Assembly (NCBI GenBank): GCA_945939115.1
Contig: CAMEVC010000002.1
Coordinates: 62,001 to 126,000, forward strand
DNA length: 64,000 bases
Origin: an uncultured Eubacterium sp.
GTDB taxonomy: Bacteria > Bacillota > Clostridia > Lachnospirales > Lachnospiraceae
Direction of reading: 5' to 3'
Shown here: positions 51,640-61,310 of the stretch, piece after piece
Layout of the letters: each line of letters begins with the position of its first letter
Numbering within the stretch: the first letter of the stretch is position 1
Notes under the pieces: generated by a model
The model's database searches: none
Told to the model about the DNA's origin: nothing
The model's input: the letters and a program-made list of their open reading frames with translations, nothing else
Made by a program: the position numbers and the translations under genes

Positions 51640-52506
51640 TTATGGATTAAATATCTCTGTTGTGTATACCTGACGGGCCTCTCCTTTTGCCCTCAAAAAT
51701 CTCTGACACTCCACCATTGAATCTTCATCCGGAAATATTCCAAATACAGTCGGGCCACTACCGCTCATCATGGCATTAATTGCACCATGTTCTATCATAT
51801 CCCTCTTAATACTATCAATAACAGGATATAGAGGAATAGTAACAGATTCCAGTACATTGCCTATACGCGATGCCACCATCGCAACATCCTTAGTTCTTAT
51901 AGCCTCAATTATTCCATCTATATCAGGATGCTCCACTATTTCTTTCATATCCAGATTCTCATAAACAATTCTTGTGGATACATTTATAGGCGGTTTGGCT
52001 ATGAGAATATTGCAATCAGGCATATCCGGCAGTCTTGTGAGCTTCTCACCTATCCCCTCAGCCAATGCAGTTCCTCTCATCAGACAATATGGTACATCTG
52101 CACCAATCTCAACTCCAATCTTCATAAGCTCCTTAACCGGAACATACAGATCATATAATCTGTTAACTCCAATCAAAGCACATGCTGCATCACTTGAACC
52201 CCCGGCCATTCCTGCAGCTACCGGAATAAACTTATTTAGATCCACCTCAACTCCACCGGAAAACCCATATCTGTTCTTCATTAGCATAATTGCTTTGTAG
52301 ATAAGATTATTCTCGTTAACCGGAAGAAATCCGATATTAGTCCTAATCCTTATATCGTCCTCCGGAATTCGTGTCATGATTATCCTGTCATATAACCCAA
52401 CAGTCTGCATAACCATTCTAACATCATGATACCCATTATCCCGTCTTCCTATTACATCTAATCCTAGATTAATCTTAGCCCTTGCTTTCAATCTGATACT
52501 GTCCAT
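51640..52506 (-). CDS. ispE: 4-diphosphocytidyl-2-C-methyl-D-erythritol kinase
   Basis: The start is the ATG at 52506, where the family pattern (KARAKINLGLDVIGRR) begins; the open frame to 52590 is extension. The 288-residue GHMP kinase has the ATP-binding block PVAAGMAGGSSDAA (about 92-105) and the C-terminal motif MSGSGPTVFGIF. It phosphorylates CDP-methylerythritol in the non-mevalonate isoprenoid pathway. It is followed by the GntR regulator. Confidence 0.95.
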   Translation of the reverse strand: MDSIRLKARAKINLGLDVIGRRDNGYHDVRMVMQTVGLYDRIIMTRIPEDDIRIRTNIGFLPVNENNLIYKAIMLMKNRYGFSGGVEVDLNKFIPVAAGMAGGSSDAACALIGVNRLYDLYVPVKELMKIGVEIGADVPYCLMRGTALAEGIGEKLTRLPDMPDCNILIAKPPINVSTRIVYENLDMKEIVEHPDIDGIIEAIRTKDVAMVASRIGNVLESVTIPLYPVIDSIKRDMIEHGAINAMMSGSGPTVFGIFPDEDSMVECQRFLRAKGEARQVYTTEIFNP

Positions 52507-52620
52507 ACATAACCTGTCCTTGTATACAAAATCCAATCTTATAAACCACATTATATTAGAGAAATTGTATAAAATCAAGTACATTCTCATTTCATAAATT
52601 AGCTGATTAGACCGTACAAC

Positions 52621-53454
52621 TTAAAATGTTTCATTCTTACGGTACTTGTGTGGTGATACTCCCTTTGCCTTGCGGAAAGCATCTCCAAAATAGTTGCTGT
52701 CATTAAATCCACACTCAAATGCAATATCAGTTATAGACTTATTGCTCTCAAGCAGAAGTCTGCATGCATTCTGGATACGAACATTGATTATATATTCTTT
52801 GAAACCGAAGCCTGTAGCCGTCTTAAACTTTTTAGAAAGATATGACCTGCTTAAGTTAAACTTATCTGCAACATTCTCCAGAGAAAGATTATCTGCAAAA
52901 TGTTCGTATATATATGTTGCAACTTCCTGTATTATCTTATTGTCAACATCAATTTCCTTAATAACATTTTCCTCGTAATTCTTGCATCGGATAATAAAAA
53001 GCAGCAGTTCAATAAGTCCAACCTTGATAAATGCCGGAGACAGAGAATCCGGTGTGTCGTTCTCAAACATAAGCTTATCAAGAAGTGATGTGACATAATC
53101 TCTTCTCTTGTCCGGAATATTAATTACTCCGGGTTTCATACAATTATCAAGAAGTTCAGAACCAATCTGATTATTAATCCATTCTGTCAGCTCATTTCGG
53201 AAACTGATTACAATTCTTTCGTGAACACCCTTCCCATTATAAGTTGTCCTGTGCAGGCAGCCACTCGGAACAATGACCAGATCTCCTTTTCCGAACTTAT
53301 AAATATTATGGTCTATAAAACTGGTACACTCTCCGCTTGAAAGGTAAAAAATCTCATGAAAAGGATGAACATGTGCCTCATAATTATTGCAGTCAAGTAT
53401 ATTGCTTTTTTTTATTCTCTTAATATCAAAATCTTTAGTCATGTCCTGAAACAT
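52621..53454 (-). CDS. AraC family regulator
   Basis: The ATG at 53454 follows GGAGGG. The 277-residue protein has an N-terminal cupin sensor domain (about 20-100, HVHPFHEIFYLSSGE and DLVIVPSGCLHRTTY) and two C-terminal AraC helix-turn-helix motifs (LENVADKFNLSRSYLSKKFK; SITDIAFECGFNDSNYFGDAFRKAKG, shown in part). It is divergent from the MATE gene at 53647 across 192 bases. The usual reading is that it controls that transporter in response to a small molecule, possibly a sugar. Confidence 0.9.
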   Translation of the reverse strand: MFQDMTKDFDIKRIKKSNILDCNNYEAHVHPFHEIFYLSSGECTSFIDHNIYKFGKGDLVIVPSGCLHRTTYNGKGVHERIVISFRNELTEWINNQIGSELLDNCMKPGVINIPDKRRDYVTSLLDKLMFENDTPDSLSPAFIKVGLIELLLFIIRCKNYEENVIKEIDVDNKIIQEVATYIYEHFADNLSLENVADKFNLSRSYLSKKFKTATGFGFKEYIINVRIQNACRLLLESNKSITDIAFECGFNDSNYFGDAFRKAKGVSPHKYRKNETF

Positions 53455-53646
53455 TTTTTCCCTCCATACATACAACTGTTAATCTTCTGTCTATTATGGT
53501 AATATATCTGTAATAATATCGAAATTTATTCGTTTAATTGTAGAAATCACTGTTTTTTATGCTTATATTATGTATAAGGTATATGAAAATGTCAACAATA
53601 AATTGGTATTTTTATCCGGAATTCATCACAAGAAAAGAGGAAAATT

Positions 53647-55053
53647 ATGGCAAAACCTATAAGCGAAGACAAACGGAATATGATTCTTAGCGGCAATCTG
53701 TTTCACGCGATACTTATGCTGGCAGTTCCGGTCATGATTAATAGTTTTATACAGTCTATGTACAATTTAACAGACACCTTCTGGCTCGGAAAAATCGGTA
53801 CAGAGAACCAGTCAGCAATCACTCTCGTCTCCCCATTTCAGAATATTCTTATTAATTTCGGTAATGGAATAACAACTGCCGGTGCAATTCTTATATCCCA
53901 GTATCTTGGTGCAAGAGAAGATGAACAGGCCAACTCCATGGCTAACCACATTTGTCTTACTTCACTGTGTTTTTCTGTCATATGCGCACTCCTGTGCTGG
54001 ATTGTATCCCCAGGACTGGTCTCATGGCTTGGAGCCGAGGGCAATATATATAATTACGGCCTTACATACATAAGAATTGTCGTTCTTGATTTGCCTTTCC
54101 TGTTCACCATCAACCTGTTTACTTCTGTAAAACAATCTCAGGGTGATACAGTAAGACCTATGCTTCTCAACGCTTTCGGTGTAATAATTAATCTTATTTT
54201 AGACCCGCTTTTTCTTATGGTGTTCAAATGGGGTATCGGAGGAGCGGCATTGGCAACACTTATTGCTAAGATTCCATGTGCATTCATCGCTCTCTGGGTA
54301 CTCACAAGACCGGGACAGCTTATAAGAATCAGCTTTAAAGGTTTCAGATATGACAAGAGTAAAATGGGTTCTATTGTAAAAATCGGACTTCCTACAGCCA
54401 TCGGTGGAAGTACTATGCAGCTTGGATTTCTTCTTATGACCAAGAATGTTAATGCCTATGGTTTTGTGGCTACCAGCGCATACGGAATTGGTAATAAAAT
54501 CAACAGCATTATCACAATGCCAGCTAACGGAATCGGTTCCGCAATTTCTACAATCGTCGGACAGAATATGGGCGCCAGACAACAGGACAGAGCCGACAAA
54601 GCCTTTCATTATGCTCTCCGGATGGGAGCACTGTTCCTGTTATTCTTCGGTCTTATACTCTCGAGACGGTTTATTTCTCAGGCAATGGTATCATTTTTCT
54701 CATCAGATGACAGAGTTATTCCTCTGGCAACCGATTTCCTGTCACTTATGGCATTCTGGTGCTGGAGCAACGCATTCTACAATGTAACGCAAGGGTTGTT
54801 CCAAGGCAGCGGCCACACTATGATAACTATGATTGTGGATGCATCCCGAATCTGGATATTCCGCCTTCTCACTCTATGGATTTGTTCAAATGTACTTAAC
54901 ATGGGAGTGGAATCTGTATGGTACTCAGTTGTAATCAGTAACGGATCATCGGCAGTAATATTATATGCCCTTTACTGGACGGGCATCTGGAAAAAATCTA
55001 CAATTAAAATTGAAAAGAATGAAAATGTTGAAAAAACTATTGAAGAGAGTTAA
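53647..55053 (+). CDS. MATE family efflux transporter, AraC-linked
   Basis: A 468-residue MATE protein with family words VMINSFIQSMYNLTDTFWLGKIG (cited as YNLTDTFWLG), GIGGAALATLIAKIP and TIVGQNMGARQQDRADKAF. The last 20 residues are charged (KNENVEKTIEES). It is transcribed away from the AraC gene at 53454, which probably regulates it. It is the third MATE gene in the window; the three are not close to identical to each other. Confidence 0.92.
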   Translation: MAKPISEDKRNMILSGNLFHAILMLAVPVMINSFIQSMYNLTDTFWLGKIGTENQSAITLVSPFQNILINFGNGITTAGAILISQYLGAREDEQANSMANHICLTSLCFSVICALLCWIVSPGLVSWLGAEGNIYNYGLTYIRIVVLDLPFLFTINLFTSVKQSQGDTVRPMLLNAFGVIINLILDPLFLMVFKWGIGGAALATLIAKIPCAFIALWVLTRPGQLIRISFKGFRYDKSKMGSIVKIGLPTAIGGSTMQLGFLLMTKNVNAYGFVATSAYGIGNKINSIITMPANGIGSAISTIVGQNMGARQQDRADKAFHYALRMGALFLLFFGLILSRRFISQAMVSFFSSDDRVIPLATDFLSLMAFWCWSNAFYNVTQGLFQGSGHTMITMIVDASRIWIFRLLTLWICSNVLNMGVESVWYSVVISNGSSAVILYALYWTGIWKKSTIKIEKNENVEKTIEES

Positions 55054-55131
55054 CATTTATCTAGAACATTCCGATATAGATTATAGATTAGAACCATATT
55101 CTAACAATATTCAGAACCAAGGAGGGATTCT

Positions 55132-55752
55132 ATGTCATTAAATGGAGTTAATTCAGGTTTTTCAACCTACGAAACAGGTAATGTTTCAAGCACTAAGAAC
55201 ACATCAGATGTTTCCAGAGCTGGTAAGACAGGCTCAGACAAGACAGCCGCTTCAGGATATTCAGATGTAGCTGCCACATATGAACACTCATCTAAGTCTT
55301 CGAATGCTGTATCTTCATCCAGCAGGAAAGCCTCTAATGCATCAGTTGTGGCACAGTTAAAGGCTGATCAGGAAGCCCGCATGGCACAGATGCAGAGTCT
55401 TGTAACCAAAATGTTTTCTAAACAGGGCATCACAATAGGAACTGCCGATGATATGTGGAAAGCACTTGCCGGTGGTAACTTTACAGCAGACGCCGAGACA
55501 ATCGCCCAGGCTAAAGAAGATATATCAGAAGACGGATACTGGGGCGTAAAGCAGACTTCAGAGAGAATTTTCTCATTTGCACAGGCACTTGCAGGTGATG
55601 ATGAAGAGAAAATGACTAAGATGAAGGAGGCCTTTGAGAAAGGTTTTAAAGAGGCAACTAAGACCTGGGGCAAAGAACTGCCGGATATTTCTCAGAACAC
55701 AAGAGATGCTGTATTAAAGAAATTCGACGATTATTTCGCGGGAAAAGAATAA
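55132..55752 (+). CDS. Unknown protein with Ser-rich N-terminus
   Basis: The 206-residue protein starts after AAGGAGGG. The first 75 residues are rich in Ser, Thr, Asn and Lys and likely disordered. The rest is helical with a conserved-looking core (QSLVTKMFSKQG, ISEDGYWGVKQTSERIFSFAQAL, LPDISQNTRDAV). There is no signal peptide or membrane helix. I have no family name; proteins of this layout occur in flagellated Lachnospiraceae, but a flagellar link is only a guess. A terminator follows. Confidence 0.7.
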   Translation: MSLNGVNSGFSTYETGNVSSTKNTSDVSRAGKTGSDKTAASGYSDVAATYEHSSKSSNAVSSSSRKASNASVVAQLKADQEARMAQMQSLVTKMFSKQGITIGTADDMWKALAGGNFTADAETIAQAKEDISEDGYWGVKQTSERIFSFAQALAGDDEEKMTKMKEAFEKGFKEATKTWGKELPDISQNTRDAVLKKFDDYFAGKE

Positions 55753-55755
55753 CAC

Positions 55756-55810
55756 AAAAAGCATTGAGCACAGGAAAACTAAAATCGTATTCCATCGCTC
55801 AATGCTTTTT
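55756..55810. terminator. Bidirectional terminator
   Basis: Perfect 14-base arms (55756-55769, starting AAAAAGCATTG; 55797-55810, ending CAATGCTTTTT) enclose a 27-base loop between the convergent unknown gene and the SipL-like gene. Confidence 0.85.
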
Positions 55811-55830
55811 TATGTTCGTAAACCCTTACT

Positions 55831-57417
55831 CTATCCCCGCACCAGCAGCAGTTTAGTTCCCCTCGGCACTTTGCTTAATTCAGTAAATTCCTCAGCCGTC
55901 TTTGAATTGCTCCTCTTTATGGATTCTGTTGTTGTGTGATATGTTTTTGCCACATCCCACAGCGTCTTAGTTCCATCTGCAATATATCCGGTCATTGATG
56001 GTTTATCTGATAGGTCCATCTTCTCATTATCAAATATACTCTCCTTAATTCCAGTATAGTTATAATTTCTGAAGCATATAACATCCAGCGAAATTGTCGC
56101 TTTTACTTCTATAACCCCTGCGCTGTTTATCGTGGCAGCCAGCTGCTCTACTGTCGGTTTTATACTGTATTCCAATTCCTTTTCACTAACATTATCCGGC
56201 AGACTGATTTTATTAGCAAAAGGTATTACTGTTTTCACGCTTCCCAAGGGCTGGTTATCATTGGATGTTATGTAGAAAACATTTGCTAAAACAATACCTT
56301 CCGCAGTTATCTCCCCATTAGAATAACTGCAATCATCCAACTGTACTGTGGCAGTACAATTACATATCTGCATTAAATCCGCATATTTTTCCAATTGAAG
56401 ATTTCCTGAGACACGGCTTGCAACTTTATTGTGAACCAATAATGTTCTGAGCAGGGTATCTGATGTCGTAAGTTCAAGTCTGCATGTAGGAGAATATATA
56501 TCGGCAATAACATCTTTTTTACGCTCCTCATAGGCTTTTACATCCATATCCATCACAACTTCCACCGATATATCCCTGTTCTCTCCATCGAGGTCAGGAC
56601 GTCCCTCTATTGCCTTTCCTATAACCTGATAATTAACATAAGGTATCATGTCTGCGCTGCAGCCACTTATATCAAGACTTCCATCGAAATTAACTGTTGT
56701 CTCGTACCATTGAATTGCCCTGGAATCGTCTGTCCCCAGATACATAACAAATACATCCAGTTCCCCTGTCAGTTTAAGACCGTCATCTGCAAGACGTGTA
56801 TTCATATTTCTTACATTCACATCATCCCAGATTATTTCCTGAATATCTGATTTTCCGGCAGGCAGTGATATATTCTCTCTGATTCTGAAATTATCTCTCT
56901 GATTGACTGCAAGCTGGACAAATTCCAGTTCCCGCTGCAACTGCTGTATATCAGTATTTTCTGTCTCTTCAATCCCTGTTACCATCTGGATATCCTGAAG
57001 ATTCTCGCACACTATCTTCAATGTCACTATAGCCTTGACACTTATTTTTCTCGAATTAATAGCTTTAATGCTAAGATCCTCTATTGACGCCTGACATGTA
57101 ACATAATCTCCCGTGGCATCGTCAGAAAGATTTACATTTTCAGAAAAAGGCATCTTCCCCTCCATTTTTACAGGCTGCATCCTCTCCATATTAGATGCAC
57201 TTCCAATAAACAGCAGGGCATATTTCAATTCTCCTTCTACCGTTGCCTTGTCTTTATTCACCTTAACACTGTCAACCTGAACATCTCCCCATTCTTTAAC
57301 AATAAGTTCAATATCTGCTTTATTGTCCGGAACATTAAAATCATCATCCAGAGTAATCTGCGCTATGCTGTTGCACTTGATTCTGTATTCATGAATATTC
57401 TCTGTTCTAAGCCTCAC
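55831..57417 (-). CDS. SipL-like SPOCS/LysM protein
   Basis: The gene starts with GTG six bases after GGAGG. The 528-residue protein has three DUF3794 (SPOCS) repeats (about 20-130, 165-290 and 310-450; words such as AQITLDDDFNVPDNKADI and ADIYSPTCRLELTTSD) and a C-terminal LysM-like domain (about 480-528, GTKTLWDVAKTYHTTTESI). The layout matches SipL of Clostridioides difficile, which binds SpoIVA and helps encase the spore in its coat. It lies 22 bases after the PrcB-like gene. Confidence 0.85.
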   Translation of the reverse strand: MRLRTENIHEYRIKCNSIAQITLDDDFNVPDNKADIELIVKEWGDVQVDSVKVNKDKATVEGELKYALLFIGSASNMERMQPVKMEGKMPFSENVNLSDDATGDYVTCQASIEDLSIKAINSRKISVKAIVTLKIVCENLQDIQMVTGIEETENTDIQQLQRELEFVQLAVNQRDNFRIRENISLPAGKSDIQEIIWDDVNVRNMNTRLADDGLKLTGELDVFVMYLGTDDSRAIQWYETTVNFDGSLDISGCSADMIPYVNYQVIGKAIEGRPDLDGENRDISVEVVMDMDVKAYEERKKDVIADIYSPTCRLELTTSDTLLRTLLVHNKVASRVSGNLQLEKYADLMQICNCTATVQLDDCSYSNGEITAEGIVLANVFYITSNDNQPLGSVKTVIPFANKISLPDNVSEKELEYSIKPTVEQLAATINSAGVIEVKATISLDVICFRNYNYTGIKESIFDNEKMDLSDKPSMTGYIADGTKTLWDVAKTYHTTTESIKRSNSKTAEEFTELSKVPRGTKLLLVRG

Positions 57418-57439
57418 GATTATCCTCCAATACTTATAT

Positions 57440-57871
57440 TTACATTTTAAATACTACGCTCTCATCGCGTCTTTCCATCTTCAGCACTATAACCGGATAT
57501 GTTTCAACCTCATTTACCGCCTCATCCGCAGCCGGACCTATTAAGTTCAAATCAATATATATGGCATCTGCACTTGTATATACATTATTCACCTTAATTG
57601 AATAGCCGCTCGTGTCCCTCGTTCCATAACCTGCCACAACATATGTATAATCCTTAGTTGTATATGTAAGTCTCATCACCTTATCTTTTCTGCTCTCAAT
57701 AAGTTTTTTCAATTCCTCCGGCAGGTCCGCATTCTCAACAACAGTATAATCTATATGAGTCTTATTATCCGGCTCGCGCTGCCCTTTGCATCCCGCCAGT
57801 GAAAATACCGGCATAATTATCAACATCAGAAAAAGACAGACCGCAATTTTCCCACAGAACTTTTTCCACAT
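57440..57871 (-). CDS. PrcB-like small lipoprotein
   Basis: The 143-residue protein has a lipoprotein signal with lipobox LAGC (C28). The C-terminal 75 residues (LTYTTKDYTYVVAGYGTRDTSGYSIKVNNVY, cited as YVVAGYGTRDTSGYSI, and YPVIVLKMERRD) match the PrcB_C beta domain. The function in Firmicutes is unknown. It precedes the SipL-like gene on the same strand, so it may be part of the sporulation set. Its ribosome binding site (GGGGGTG) lies in a hairpin that also looks like the terminator of glmM. Confidence 0.75.
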   Translation of the reverse strand: MWKKFCGKIAVCLFLMLIIMPVFSLAGCKGQREPDNKTHIDYTVVENADLPEELKKLIESRKDKVMRLTYTTKDYTYVVAGYGTRDTSGYSIKVNNVYTSADAIYIDLNLIGPAADEAVNEVETYPVIVLKMERRDESVVFKM

Positions 57872-57876
57872 AAAAA

Positions 57877-57916
57877 CACCCCCACAATAAGACCTAATTA
57901 ATCTTATGTGAAGGTG
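57877..57916 (-). promoter_or_regulatory. Terminator-like hairpin that contains the ribosome binding site
   Basis: On the minus strand CACCTTCACATAAGA pairs imperfectly with TCTTATTGTGGGGGTG, then TTTTT runs into the ATG at 57871. The GGGGGTG ribosome binding site forms the 3' arm. The layout is the same as at 17821-17868: one structure able to end the upstream transcript (glmM) and hide the downstream start. Confidence 0.5.
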
Positions 57917-57964
57917 CTCTAAATATTCATATTTAATTATAAAAAGTTGTTATTTTCCAATATA

Positions 57965-59317
57965 TCAGATTACATATCCCTTGCTTTTAATAACATCGAT
58001 TACCTGGTCAACATACCTCTCACACTCTTCTGTACTTCCGGCTTCAACCATTACACGAACAACAGGCTCCGTTCCACTTTCACGCACAAGAATTCGACCA
58101 TTACTTCCAAGTAACTCTGCGACTGTCGAAACAGCCGCCTTAACATCAGCGTCATCCTGAGCCTTTGTCTTATCAGTAACCCTGATGTTCTTAAGAACCT
58201 GTGGATATATAACAAGTGGTGCTGCCAGTTCCTTAAGTGTTTTCTTCTTAGCAATCATAACTTCCATCATCTTAAGCGCTGTAATTATTCCATCGCCTGT
58301 AGTTGCATATTTTGAAAATATGATATGTCCTGACTGCTCTCCGCCTATACGATACCCATTCTCAGACATACATTCATAGACATATTTATCTCCAACCTTA
58401 GTTTTTTCATATTCTATTCCTACAGCATCAAATGCTTTATATAATCCAAAATTAGACATAACCGTTGTAACAACTTTATTGCCAGCCAGCTTATCTCTAT
58501 CCTTCATATAGCAGCCATAGATATAGAGAATATGGTCACCTGTGATTACTTCACCTGTTTCATCTACACACAGACATCTGTCCGCATCGCCGTCAAATGC
58601 AAACCCTACATCAAGATGTTCTCTTTTAACAAGGTCCTGAAGCCCTTCAATATGTGTTGAACCACATTTCTCGTTAATATTGGTACCGTCTGGAGCCGCA
58701 TTTATTACATAAGTCTTAGCTCCAAGGGCATCAAATACTGCCTTGGCAAGAGTCCATGCACTTCCATTAGAAGCATCCAGTCCGACTCTGATTCCCTTGA
58801 ATGAATATATGGCAAGACTCATCAGATATCCCATATATCTGTTACGTCCTGCTGTGTAATCAACTGTACAACCAATCTTCTCCTTTGTTGCATAAGGAAT
58901 CTCTCCTGTTTCTCCATCAAGATACTTCTCTATCTCAGAGATAACATCCTCTCTCATCTTCTCTCCGGCAGAATTGATAAGCTTAATTCCATTGTCATAG
59001 AATGGATTGTGGCTCGCCGAAATCATGATTCCACAATCAAAGTCCTCAGTTCTTGCAACATATGAAACACTTGGTGTTGTAGTGACATGAAGCAGATATG
59101 CATCCGCTCCTGATGCAGTAAGTCCGGCTACTAAAGAGTACTCAAACATATAACTGCTTCTTCTCGTGTCCTTACCAATTACTATCTTTGCCTTTCCATC
59201 CTCATGATTCTTTCCATAGTACCATCCTAAGAATCTTCCAACTTTAAATGCATGGTCTACTGTAAGGGTGACATTTGCTTCTCCTCTGAATCCATCAGTT
59301 CCAAAATACTTTCCCAT
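57965..59317 (-). CDS. glmM: Phosphoglucosamine mutase
   Basis: A 450-residue alpha-phosphohexomutase with the active-site serine loop ISASHNPFYDNGIK (about 100-113), the metal loop DGDADRC (about 240-246) and the sugar loop GGEQSGH (about 324-330) followed by the phosphate loop RESGTEPVVRVMVE. It turns glucosamine-6-phosphate into glucosamine-1-phosphate for cell-wall precursors. It is 38 bases downstream of galE on the same strand, so the sugar-nucleotide genes form a run (GMP/PMI, GT2, galE, glmM). Confidence 0.96.
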   Translation of the reverse strand: MGKYFGTDGFRGEANVTLTVDHAFKVGRFLGWYYGKNHEDGKAKIVIGKDTRRSSYMFEYSLVAGLTASGADAYLLHVTTTPSVSYVARTEDFDCGIMISASHNPFYDNGIKLINSAGEKMREDVISEIEKYLDGETGEIPYATKEKIGCTVDYTAGRNRYMGYLMSLAIYSFKGIRVGLDASNGSAWTLAKAVFDALGAKTYVINAAPDGTNINEKCGSTHIEGLQDLVKREHLDVGFAFDGDADRCLCVDETGEVITGDHILYIYGCYMKDRDKLAGNKVVTTVMSNFGLYKAFDAVGIEYEKTKVGDKYVYECMSENGYRIGGEQSGHIIFSKYATTGDGIITALKMMEVMIAKKKTLKELAAPLVIYPQVLKNIRVTDKTKAQDDADVKAAVSTVAELLGSNGRILVRESGTEPVVRVMVEAGSTEECERYVDQVIDVIKSKGYVI

Positions 59318-59355
59318 AATCTTATCCTCTTCTATACATTTATTAACGGCTCTGA

Positions 59356-60372
59356 TTAATCATCATATCCATTAGGATTATTCTTCTGCCATCTCCATGA
59401 ATCAGCACACATAGTTTTTAAATCTTTCTCTGCCTTCCAATGAAGTTCTCTTTCAGCCTTACCTGCATCACAGTAGCATGTCGCGATGTCACCCGGTCTT
59501 CTGTCCTTGATAACATACGGTATATGTATACCCGTTGCCTCTTCAAAATTCTTAACAATATCAAGCACAGAATATCCCTTACCTGTTCCAAGATTATATA
59601 TTGCAAGTCCCGGTTTCTGGGCAAGCTTTTCAACTGCTTTAACATGTCCTGCGGCAAGGTCCACAACATGAATATAATCTCTTACTCCTGTTCCATCGTG
59701 TGTATCGTAGTCATTACCGAACACTCCCAGCTCCTTTAATCTGCCTACAGCAACCTGTGTTATATATGGCATAAGGTTATTCGGTATACCATTAGGATTC
59801 TCTCCTATAGTACCGCTTTCATGTGCTCCAATAGGGTTAAAATACCTTAAAAGAATTACATTCCAATCTGTGTCAGCTTTCTGGATATCTGTGAGAATCT
59901 CCTCAAGCATACCCTTGGTCTTGCCATATGGATTAGTAATCTCTCCCTTTGGACAGTCTTCTGTAATCGGTACAAATGCGGGGTCTCCATAAACAGTTGC
60001 AGAAGATGAGAAAATTATATTCTTAACGCCATGCTTTCTCATAACATCAAAAAGTGTAAGAGAACCTGATATATTATTCATATAATACTCAAGCGGCTTG
60101 GCAACTGACTCCCCAACTGCCTTAAGCCCGGCAAAATGGATTACGCAGTCAATACTTTCCTTGTCAAATATTTCATTGAGTGCCGAAGCGTCATTGATAT
60201 CAGCCTCATAGAATACAGCTTTTTTACCTGTTATTTTCTCAACTCTGTCCAATGACTTTCTGCTGGAGTTGACAAGATTGTCAATGACTACAACGTCATA
60301 GCCTGCATTCTGAAGCTCCACAACTGTATGACTTCCTATATATCCTGCTCCCCCGGTAACTAAAATTGCCAT
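59356..60372 (-). CDS. galE: UDP-glucose 4-epimerase
   Basis: A 338-residue short-chain dehydrogenase/epimerase with the NAD-binding [10 protein letters not shown] (about 7-16), SSSATVYG (catalytic serine/threonine) and YGKTK (Tyr-x3-Lys). It interconverts UDP-glucose and UDP-galactose. It starts after AAGGAG and lies between the glycosyltransferase and glmM genes, which suggests a role in building extracellular or surface glycans. Confidence 0.96.
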   Translation of the reverse strand: MAILVTGGAGYIGSHTVVELQNAGYDVVVIDNLVNSSRKSLDRVEKITGKKAVFYEADINDASALNEIFDKESIDCVIHFAGLKAVGESVAKPLEYYMNNISGSLTLFDVMRKHGVKNIIFSSSATVYGDPAFVPITEDCPKGEITNPYGKTKGMLEEILTDIQKADTDWNVILLRYFNPIGAHESGTIGENPNGIPNNLMPYITQVAVGRLKELGVFGNDYDTHDGTGVRDYIHVVDLAAGHVKAVEKLAQKPGLAIYNLGTGKGYSVLDIVKNFEEATGIHIPYVIKDRRPGDIATCYCDAGKAERELHWKAEKDLKTMCADSWRWQKNNPNGYDD

Positions 60373-60475
60373 ATTGTATTCTCCTTAATTACTATTAAAG
60401 CCACAAAACCTCATAAAACTTATGCCGTCTTGTGACCCCATATTCTTGTGATAATATTAATTATAATAACAAATG

Positions 60476-61213
60476 CTATTCCATCATACGCTCTGTAGAC
60501 CAGATTTCAACTTCATACTTGTTGTTCTTATTGTATCTCTTGCGAAGATTCTTTAACTGCTTTAAGTATTCAAGTGTAACCTTTCCAGAAAGCTTTGATT
60601 CTCCTTCTGTTCTCTGCTGGAACTTATATGGAATCTCAACAACCTTACTGTATGTACCCATAGCAAGCACTTCAACCATAATCTTCCATCCAATCGGCTG
60701 AAGATCCGCATGCTCAATTACCTCCCTCTTAAACATAAACAGACCGCTTGTCGGATCTGAAATCTTTCTAAGGCAAGGCAGCATTATCTGACCTATCTTC
60801 CTTGCAGTTCCGGAAACAAACTTTCTGTACCAGTTAAGTCCCCCATCGTCTCCTCCAGGAATCAGTCTGCTTGGGATGCAGAAATCTGCACCACTTAACA
60901 TAGCTTTATACATATACTTAAGCACAATTGGAGGATGCTGAAGGTCTGCATCCATACAAGCCATATACTCACCCTTTGCAAGCTTAAAGCCATCAAGAAC
61001 TGCAGTTGCTAATCCTGTTCCATTCTTTCTGTGTTCCATTCTTACCTGTGGATAATCCTTGGCCACTTCCATAATCACATCAGGTGTATTGTCTTTACTG
61101 TCATCAACAAAGACAATCTCATACTCAACACCCTGCAAAGCAATATCTATCTGTGCAACAAGCTTTCTGATATTCTTGCTCTCATTAAATGTTGGAATTA
61201 CTACTGATAACAT
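60476..61213 (-). CDS. Family 2 glycosyltransferase, dolichol/polyprenyl-phosphate mannose synthase-like
   Basis: A 245-residue single-domain GT2 enzyme with VVIPTFNESKNI at the start, FVDDSKDNTPDVI (nucleotide-binding Asp), MDADLQHPP (D-x-D) and a conserved RLIPGGDDGG loop. The match to polyprenyl-phosphate-mannose synthases fits the adjacent GDP-mannose synthesis gene. There is no large C-terminal membrane domain, so it is the soluble or peripheral type. It starts after AAAGGAG and lies 97 bases after the GMP/PMI gene. Confidence 0.88.
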   Translation of the reverse strand: MLSVVIPTFNESKNIRKLVAQIDIALQGVEYEIVFVDDSKDNTPDVIMEVAKDYPQVRMEHRKNGTGLATAVLDGFKLAKGEYMACMDADLQHPPIVLKYMYKAMLSGADFCIPSRLIPGGDDGGLNWYRKFVSGTARKIGQIMLPCLRKISDPTSGLFMFKREVIEHADLQPIGWKIMVEVLAMGTYSKVVEIPYKFQQRTEGESKLSGKVTLEYLKQLKNLRKRYNKNNKYEVEIWSTERMME

Positions 61214-61310
61214 TGTTAATATCTCCTTTAAAAAAGAATTCTTCGGTCATTATACAACAAAAAACGATATGGTAAAACATTTTTCGTAAAAATATGAAAA
61301 GCTTTAACTA

